A stretch of DNA of 64,000 nt from Camellia lanceoleosa (taxonomy: Eukaryota > Streptophyta > Magnoliopsida > Ericales > Theaceae). Below, piece after piece: positions 56,936 to 64,000 of this stretch. The notes below the pieces were generated by a model. The model had not been told where the DNA came from. It was given only the letters and a program-made list of their open reading frames with translations, and ran no database searches. The stretch is taken from assembly GCA_025200525.1 (NCBI GenBank), contig CM045770.1:122303429-122367428 (forward strand), read 5' to 3'. Numbering within the stretch: position 1 is the first letter of the stretch; the number at the start of each line of letters is the position of its first letter. Position numbers and translations under genes: made by a program.

Positions 56936-59051
56936 GAGTGCTGCTATTAGCAGTCCATCAATTATTTTGGACCCTCCATTTTTTAGCTTTTATTTATTAC
57001 GATAATAACCTCAAATGAAATTACTAAAAAGGACATCAATAATTTTAGGATGCTCCATCTCATAATTAATTCTACACACCCACTACATCAGGAGTTAAGA
57101 TTTATGAAAGCACTTACCTCCATCACCACCCATCCATCTTTCCCAAATCCCATCTTTAAAACCTATCCATCCTCAAAACCTTGAAAATCATTTGGCGGCA
57201 ATACTTTGGTGATAACGGTGCCAACCATTTGATTACCTACACTTCTCCGGCAATGACAGTGAGTGGAAGTTATTCCGACAATCACAACTCCATGAGGTAA
57301 AAGGAGTACAACAATAAAAGTTCAGAGGAGACTCATATCTTTGATGGTGTTCTTAGCTCAAAAGAGATTAGCCCTTGTAAGGGTAATTTTTTCAAAAAAA
57401 TGACAAAAATAATAAAAACTATTCGGCACTTTTTTGGGACTGAACTCCCGAACATATGACTGAAATTCGGGAACACAGGCCCGAACATTGTTCATTTGTT
57501 CGGGAACAGATAACCAAAACTCGTGGAGATTGCAAAACCCACAAAAGAGAAATTTTGAATTAAAAAAAAAAAACCTACATTTATGAACAAGTATGTGGAG
57601 ATGCAGTAGTAATCACTTTCGTGGATTTTGTTAGGGTTTTGGAGAGAGAGACTTTTTGGGATATGAAAATGTGCATTCAATTGAATGGGTGAAATATTTT
57701 CACAAGGATAATTTTGATATTATGTGGGGAGAGAAAAGAAATTTTAAGAGTTTTAAAATTTATAAGTGAGGATTCAAAGAAGTGGAGATTCAAAATAATT
57801 AATGAGATACTAATAACAGAGCTATTATGTATTTAACCTTATTATTATTATTATTGAGTTTGTGAATTATTGAATTTTAGATTTGTGCATATACCGAACT
57901 ATCTAAATAAATGGACAGATGAGAGCAACATTTTGTTTAAGATTAATTTGAGCAGAGAAAGTGTTGGCTTCAAAGGTTAATATGAAACCCAACCTATATT
58001 TGCAATTGTATAATGGACTTCTTCGATACAAGACATGTAACAAGTTAAAAACAAATAATCAGAAAGAATAAATTAAAATCACTCTCATTGTTTATGAAAT
58101 TTCTCGGTCAAAAATCCAAAATACATACTGCAATAGCCAGCCATTTTAGTGCAAGACATGGAAAAAATTTCATGAAGATTAGAATTTGACATTTAGCCCT
58201 TGAAAAGTATATAAAAGTGAAAGATTATTTCAGAATTTCAAACTAAGTAATGCTGAGTCCTTTAGACTTTGTTGCATGAAATGAATTGGTAGTTGAAGTT
58301 TAAAAATCTATAGTACAAAAAAGTAAGAAATTAAAACAAACAAAATATTTTGGTATTTGACCCACAATGAATGTTGCTAGGTCTATGTCAAATAATAAAT
58401 AACAATATTGACATTATCAAAAAGATTAAACCTCGCCATTTTATACTGTATGAACACGGTTTACTTGGTAAAAGATTGCTTATGTCAACATATTTTAATT
58501 TATAAGAAAATTATATCTATTCTCGAATGTAAATACAACAATAGACACAAAAGATCGATATTTGGATTTGTTTGAAAATTTTCAATGAGTAGTATAATAT
58601 TTGGATTATATAGGTACGGAAAATTTACCTATAAATCTCATATTGAGAAATGGCGACCCGATGAGAAATGGTGACCCGATTAGTTTCAAGAGTTTTCTTA
58701 TAAATTAATTAGTCTAATTGATTTGATAGATTTAATATATTATTTGAAAATTAGATTTACGATTATACCCTTATTTCTATTATATTTTCTCCCTTCTATT
58801 TTTTCCTTTTGTGCTAGAAATGTAAGATACACTATCTATGAGAATCAAATTTGGGATAAATTTTTATATGAAAATCTTTTTTATTTGGAATGACTTGAAA
58901 TGTCAGATTTTTCAAACATTTCAAAAAGAATACAAAAATAACTTGAAATATGGGATTCTTCAAACATTCTAAAACAATGTGGGATTCTTCAAATATTTTA
59001 GGAGTACAAAAACTCCTTAATAACGTTTGAGTAAATATATAATTTCAATCT
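56936..59051. other. AT-rich intergenic DNA, no gene seen
   Basis: It contains a short zone with repeated 'ttcgggaac' words (57430-57510) but no convincing exon or element boundary. Confidence 0.5.
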
Positions 59052-59639
59052 GTAACACTCCTATGTGTTATACCCACTGTGGTGTGTATGTGTGTAAATT
59101 AAATGTATAAATTAAATAAACAATAAAATAAAATAATTCATAAAATAATTATATAAATTATTTTCCGAATTAAACGCTTACAGAAATTAATGTCAAAGCT
59201 TGTGTTAGACACAATCTTCTTAAAGTAGATTTCGCCCTCGCTCCGGTACTTCAAGTTTTAACCGGCGTCTACTTCCCAGAATGTAACAACTAATACTTGA
59301 TTTTACAGCACTATAAAATCAAGTCTGGCGAACCAAATGATATTCTAACTCTTTCTCTTTTTTTCCTAAAAATAAATGCATAAACAGATGCAGGAGCAAA
59401 GGAAGACGAGCAGAAGAAGAAAGGGAAGAAGTCTGGACAATTTTTTATGCCAGAAATGCTGGAATGGCAGGCTTTATATAGGAGGAAAGATGGCTATTCC
59501 GAACAGGTGCCAGTAGATAAGCAACTGTTTGAACAGATTTCAATAGATAGTGAGAAGGTAATTTTTAAACAAATTGGGTCGAGCTAGGAAGAGTCTTCTT
59601 TGGGAGTTGGGCCGCGTAATGGGCCAAGATAAGGGCTGG
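59052..59639 (-). mobile_element. LTR-like sequence, split by the solo LTR at 59640
   Basis: The plus strand begins TGTAACACTCCTATG at 59052, so the minus strand ends in GTGTTACA, like an LTR 3' end. A clear minus-strand TATA box (TATATAAAGCC at 59483-59473) lies 400 bp inside. The other part is expected to the right of the inserted solo LTR, but its boundary was not found. Confidence 0.45.
59473..59483 (-). promoter_or_regulatory. TATA box in LTR-like sequence
   Basis: The minus strand reads CCTATATAAAGCC. The motif is good and the context is LTR-like. Confidence 0.5.
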
Positions 59640-60165
59640 TGTCACGACCCGAACCCGCCCCTATGGGTTAAGGCCATGACCGGCCAATAATTACGAGATT
59701 ACCTACGGCCTCAAACCAAATAAGGCAAAACTCATCAGAGTAAAGGGGCCAAACGGAAGCAATTTAAAACTTTGTCCATAGAGCCGTGCTTATATGCACA
59801 TCACAACATTCCATACAAACATATGTTAATAACTCACAACATAAGGTATAGTAACATAAAGTTCTATACAGACAGGATCATCCAATTCTAAGTCAGCCAA
59901 AAACTCAACTATATACAGACGTACATCAAAGTCCTCGCCAACATGACAAAATAGCATAGAATGGCAAAAGGGCGAAAACGTGTCTCGTGCGTGAGACGCA
60001 AGGGCTGACTCTTCAAAACCTTAGTTGTTCCATACAGACTTCACTGGGGCTAGGTTTGGACTTCTCTTGGCTCACCTACAAACACATGAATGAGCGTGAG
60101 CGATAGCCCAGTGAATAATATCCAACAAAGAAGTTATAAACAATATGTAGAACAACATACTTCAA

Positions 60166-60865
60166 ACGGCCTTGGGCCCAATTCAAATTTCCATTTAACA
60201 TATATATACACAATTAAAATCGAGTGATTGTGGTTTCAAACATACTGGCCTTTGGCCCATTTATCCTTCCATATCAAACTGGCCTTGGGCCCCTTTCAAA
60301 CTTTTATTATGTCAAACGGCCTCGGGCCCATTCATTCATGTCAAAACGGCCTCTGGCCCATTTACACTTTCGTGTCAAACTGGCATTTGGCCCATTCACA
60401 CTTTCATGTCAAACTGGCCTCTGGCCTATTTATACTTTCATAACAAACTAGCCTTTGGCCCATTCAGACTTTCATTCATGACAAAACAGCCTCTGGCCCA
60501 TTCATTCATGTCAAAACGGCCTCTGGCCCATTAATTCATGTCAAAACAGCCTCTGGCCCATCCATTCATGTCAAAACAGCCTCTGGCCCATTCATTCATT
60601 CTTTGTCAAAACGGTCTCTGGCCCATTCATTCATTCTTTGTCAAAACGGCCTCTGGCCCATTCGCTCATATCAAAACGGCCTCTGGCCCATTCATTCATG
60701 TCAAAACGGCCTCTGGTCCATCCATTCATGTCAAAACGGCCTCTAGCCCATTCATTCATTCTTTGTCAAAACTGTTATTCATGTCAGATTATCATTCGTA
60801 TCAGATCATCAGACTATCATTCATGTCAGATCATTTGTATCAGATCATTATTCGTATCAGACGGC
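60166..60865. repeat. Minisatellite, about 17 units of 30-38 bp
   Basis: The unit is 'acGGCCTCTGGCCcattcattcatgtcaaa'. Each unit carries the palindrome GGCCTCTGGCC or a variant, and some units have a 'ttctttg' expansion. The array lies in the transcribed half of the solo LTR. Plus-strand open frames across it only restate the repeat. Confidence 0.93.
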
Positions 60866-61219
60866 CTTTAGCCAATACATAGCATAACAGATATTTGTCC
60901 CCAATTTAGTATAGCAACTTAAAAGACTTATATGAAAGTAAGCAATTGGACAAATAACATACTTCAGATATCTTTATTAAGATATTACTCATAGTGATCG
61001 GTTTGTGGATTTGCCCTGGAGCTTGACCCTACATATCACATAACACATATGGGTCACAAATAATTCAATCCGCTCCTTAATTCACATATTCCTCTTTAGG
61101 CTTCATTCTTATCTCTTTAACTCGTTTACAATGCTTAATACATGCCTAAGAGTGCTTGCAAGTAAAAGAGAACGGAAAACGAAAACAGAGTGCGTAAACA
61201 GAATTTCAGAAAATAGGGT

Positions 61220-61445
61220 CCCCGCTCGAGCGTGGGATCCCCCGCTCGAGCGGACCTCTAAGGCCTACAAAAGTATTGGTTACATCAAATCCACGCTCGA
61301 GCGTGAACTCTGCCGCTCGAGCGGAAGGTCTGTCTACATAGCTCCCTTTCGGCGTATAATTCCGCCGGCGGACACCATGCCTGCAGAAAATGCTGGGAGC
61401 ACGAAATTCACGCTCGAGCGGCGGTTTCCCCGCTCGAGCGGACAT
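61220..61445. repeat. CGCTCGAGCG and CCGCCGGCGG palindromes in the solo LTR
   Basis: Six CCGCTCGAGCGG or CACGCTCGAGCGTG palindromes and one CCGCCGGCGG. In this LTR they lie downstream of the TATA box, unlike in the Tekay LTRs. Confidence 0.8.
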
Positions 61446-62952
61446 CAAAATTCTGGAAAGCCCAGAATTGTTCTTGGGCTTCAATTTCGATGTTCAAAGG
61501 CTTCAACTCATGATTTTGGTCCCAAAAACATATAAACACCTTATATTGCATGGGAGTGTAAGGTTATTACATCAAATTATTCAAAATCAACATCTAATCT
61601 TCAAACAACTCTCATTTCCTTAGTAAGAACAAAACCCATATATTTCAAACTTCACATGGGCTCCAATTCTTCAAAAAAATAAAATAAATAAACAAACATG
61701 CATGTAGGCTAGGCTTCCAATTTGAGTTCAAATGGTACAAATAAAGCTTATGATCATGGAACTTAGGAAAGCCATGCATACATGTGAGATTTGGTGGTCC
61801 ATTCTACATATTTAACATGCCACATGCTTGAACACACAAAATTGTAACAATTATGCACATGCATGTTCATATAAGCCCCCAATTCATCATAATCAACACA
61901 ACTCTTGCTCTTGATCACATCTTCCCTAGAATTTACATGATTACAAACTCAATTTCATGAATCTACTCACCTAGGAGCTTTAATCTTCACAAATGGTAGT
62001 TAAACTTTGAGCTTAGCCTTTCAATCTCACAAACTTGAACCAAAATGCATAATTCCTTCTTCTCTCTATCTTAAACCGGCCCTCTCTCTCTCTCTCTCTA
62101 GAGAAATCTCAGCCAAATGAGAGAAAGTGAGTTCAAAACAATAATATAAGGCCACTTATATACCTTGGCCTAATCAATTTAATTAAGGATAAGTAATTGA
62201 GCATAATTTAATCATTTCGAATCTAATTATTTCATTCCGAATCAGTTTCCAATTAAATTTCACCGTAGGTTCTAAAAATTACGCTAATCATAATGGCGTA
62301 GTCAATTTCAGTTTCGGTGGCCGATAGGGCCTTTAATTTAATTCCCAAAGTAGACAATCAAACAGATATTCCTACGGTGAACAGATAGAAATTCAAAACC
62401 ACATATATTCACATAAATGGTACACACAATCGTATCAAACACGTAATCATATGCATAATAAGGACCAATTAACATAATTCGGGACAGGGTTATCACAGCT
62501 GGTGTAGCTCAGTCTTAGGCCAAGAAGATATCTCATATTTCGGGTTTAGATCGAACTACGGGCCGAGGTAATTATTTATGCAGCACGGTCCTTGATCATC
62601 TAAACATCAGGTTAGTCAAAGATGGGCTATCAATGACCTGACCTAGCTATCCTAGACCGAGGTATCAGTGGAGGGAGAACCGAGCTAAATGATAGCTCTG
62701 CAAGGCGTCATCTCAGAGTCAAGACTGACAGTGGTGCTTAGAGTATCACCAAGTTGTGTGAGCACGGTTGACCGCAATGTCAGCCGAGGTAAAGGTATCA
62801 GCCGAGGTAACATCAATGGCGAGGGTCGAGCTGTGTATAGCTCGGTAGGATGGCATTCGATAGGTCGGCTTTCGATCACACGGTCCGAATGACAGGGGAC
62901 CAAGATAAAGTAGTTCGGTCAGGAATGTATAACCGAGGTAACGGGTTCAGCC

Positions 62953-63200
62953 ATCTCACTTGGCTTGCAGTGATGAGACTCTTAGTAGGACTCTGCTAAG
63001 GAGAGTTAGAGTCCTACTGGGATTATGTAAACCATCTCACTTGGTTGGTAGTGAGTAGGAGTGTGACTCCTAGGAGGACTCTACTACGGAGAGTAGAGTC
63101 CTGCTAGGATTATGTAAACCATCTCACTTTGTTGGTAGTAAGTAAGATGTGTGATTTCTAGGAGGACTCTTATAAGGAGAGTTGGAATCCTACTAGGATT
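62953..63200. repeat. Three tandem units of 81-87 bp, each with a hairpin
   Basis: Units start ATCTCACTTGG at 62953, 63034 and 63121. Each contains an inverted pair such as TAGGAGGACTCTACT / AGTAGAGTCCTGCTA that can fold into a stem of about 15 bp. The array is just upstream of the TATA box at 63214. Confidence 0.85.
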
Positions 63201-63213
63201 GGGCCGGGCATAA

Positions 63214-63224
63214 TCTATAAAAGC
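63214..63224 (+). promoter_or_regulatory. TATA box of plus-strand LTR-like sequence
   Basis: TCTATAAAAGC with a purine-rich leader downstream; it lies just after the hairpin repeats. Confidence 0.5.
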
Positions 63225-63420
63225 TCATAGCAGGACCTATGGAGAGGTATCACAATTACAATCCCAATTCTTACTCTAGAATACACAGAGCTTATTGTCT
63301 ATTGTCTAGTTGCCGACTTAGGTATCGGAGGGGTTTCCGGCACACACCCGCCAATTAGCTCACGTTTGTGTTTTCAAGTGGCAAAGCAACATTGTTTGGA
63401 GGAGTGCAAACTTGATCAAC

Positions 63421-63845
63421 AGGATCATACGAGAAGAATTATTTCGTGCTCGTACAGATAGAAAATCTATTTGGATTGTTTGGACTGTTTGGACAGTTAC
63501 AGATCTGTCCGGGAAAGGATTTAATAGGTTCAAACCTGTTCAGGTGGGTTATGATCTGTTTGGGTGAAGGAAAAATTTTTGGACCAATTCATTTTGAATT
63601 TTGAAAACAAAATTAAAAACAAATTACAAATGTTTTTGGCCCAAAAAGATAAGTATTGGGCTGGACAAGCCCAACCCAACCTCACACCATGCCCCTGCGC
63701 CCAAACCCAAGCCCAAGCCCAAGCCCAGGCCGTCTAATTGACCAAATGGCCAGCGCCGATGGCACGCACGTGTGGTTTTTGTTTTAGGTCCAATGGGTCT
63801 AGCCTACTTCACCTATAACCTCACCCTTCCGCAAACTTGGGTACC
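63421..63845. other. Unassigned DNA with (CCCAAG)n-like stretch
   Basis: It contains 'cccaagcccaagcccaagccc' near 63700 and repeated 'tttggac/gatctgt' words. No gene or boundary seen. Confidence 0.4.
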
Positions 63846-64000
63846 TGTAGACACCCCATTTTTGACCGACCTTAAGACTCAGACGTCACCGATTGAGCGC
63901 TTGGTGATGTTGCATATTGTGCTCGTTCTGAGGTTGCGGAGTCTCGGCTGCGAGCCTTGCCTCCGGACTTCCGGACTCTTTTGTGCTTTACCTCGGTTTG
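63846..64000 (+). mobile_element. Start of an LTR of the same family as 1-3238, opposite orientation
   Basis: TGTAGACACCCCATTTTTGA followed by CCGACCTTAAG and GATTGAGCGCT is alignable over its whole visible length with the reverse complement of about 3085-3238. The remainder lies beyond the window. Confidence 0.8.

Larger units (their letters stand above)
59640..62497 (-). mobile_element. Solo LTR, 2858 bp, TGTGATAACCC...GGTCGTGACA family
   Basis: It is flanked by GCTGG (59635-59639 and 62498-62502), and the minus strand starts TGTGATAACCCTGTCCC and ends GGGTCGTGACA. It has a strong TATA box GGTATATAAGTGG (62165-62153), a splice-donor-like CCTAG|GTGAGTAG about 190 nt downstream (61976-61966), CGCTCGAGCG palindromes (61220-61445) and a ~30-bp minisatellite (60166-60865). 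No interior is attached. It is probably Ty3/gypsy by the CACTGGGCTATCGCTCACGC block near 60100, shared in pattern with the Tekay LTRs. Confidence 0.9.
62503..63420 (+). mobile_element. Plus-strand LTR-like sequence with TATA box
   Basis: A TATA box TCTATAAAAGC at 63214-63224 is followed by a leader and by TAGTTGCCGACTTAGGTATC and CGGAGGGGTTTCCGGCAC. The 'gacttaggcatcggaggg' type stretch is common in the R-U5 part of plant Ty3/gypsy (Tat/Athila-type) LTRs. Start and end are not defined by a target duplication. It may be the host sequence into which the 59640 solo LTR inserted. Confidence 0.45.

Noticed and set aside
60224..60882. Protein with SKRPLAH repeats, or a CRISPR-like array
   Set aside because: The sequence is a minisatellite in an LTR; units are contiguous without unique spacers and the genome is a plant's.

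Overview
The window is nuclear DNA of a flowering plant, probably a eudicot, from a repeat-dense region. I find no intact host gene. The evidence for a plant is Ty3/gypsy chromoviruses of the Tekay/Del type primed by initiator-Met tRNA, a decayed caulimovirid (plant pararetrovirus) insertion, CACTA and hAT DNA transposons, a tRNA-derived SINE, and exons of a ribulose-phosphate 3-epimerase gene inside a CACTA element. Species cannot be named from the sequence alone.

Layout, left to right. 1-5945: three stacked minus-strand LTRs or LTR fragments of at least two families. 5946-10032: an AT-rich caulimovirid remnant on the minus strand (coat protein with zinc knuckle, movement-protein-like region, protease). 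It is cut by a CACTA MITE (19782-20961), at whose terminus a complete Tekay element (10033-19777, target duplication ATATC) later inserted. 21175-21469: a SINE with a 17-bp target duplication. 24480-26876: a solo Tekay LTR (CATTC). 27458-44128: a second Tekay insertion in the rare form LTR-internal-LTR-internal-LTR, flanked as a whole by ATTAT. 44380-55198: a 10.8-kb CACTA transposon (target duplication CTT) that carries the epimerase exons, a 1.2-kb hAT element (8-bp duplication), a ~180-bp tandem repeat and, inside that repeat, another solo LTR (51415-53674). 55199-59051: AT-rich intergenic DNA with one possible long-TIR element. 59052-64000: LTR-like DNA with a 2.9-kb solo LTR (59640-62497) and, at the right edge, the start of an LTR of the same family as the one at the left edge but in the opposite orientation.

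The Tekay elements share one plan, read on the minus strand: 5' LTR with a palindrome array upstream of the likely TATA, a splice-donor-like box in the transcribed part of the LTR, iMet primer site, a splice-acceptor-like site directly before the gag ATG, then gag (capsid, zinc knuckles), protease, RT, RNase H, integrase with a C-terminal chromodomain, polypurine tract and 3' LTR. Element A (10033-19777) is dead through nonsense changes that mostly sit at CAG/CTG sites. The tandem element B is younger, but its reading frames are broken by small indels clustered at CTG/CAG. These look partly like consensus-sequence error, because for most homologous segments one copy is clean and the other noisy.

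Strongest points for follow-up: gene capture by the CACTA element, the tandem retroelement with a hybrid middle LTR, a predicted spliced leader in the Tekay elements, and palindrome arrays with different cores in unrelated LTR families.
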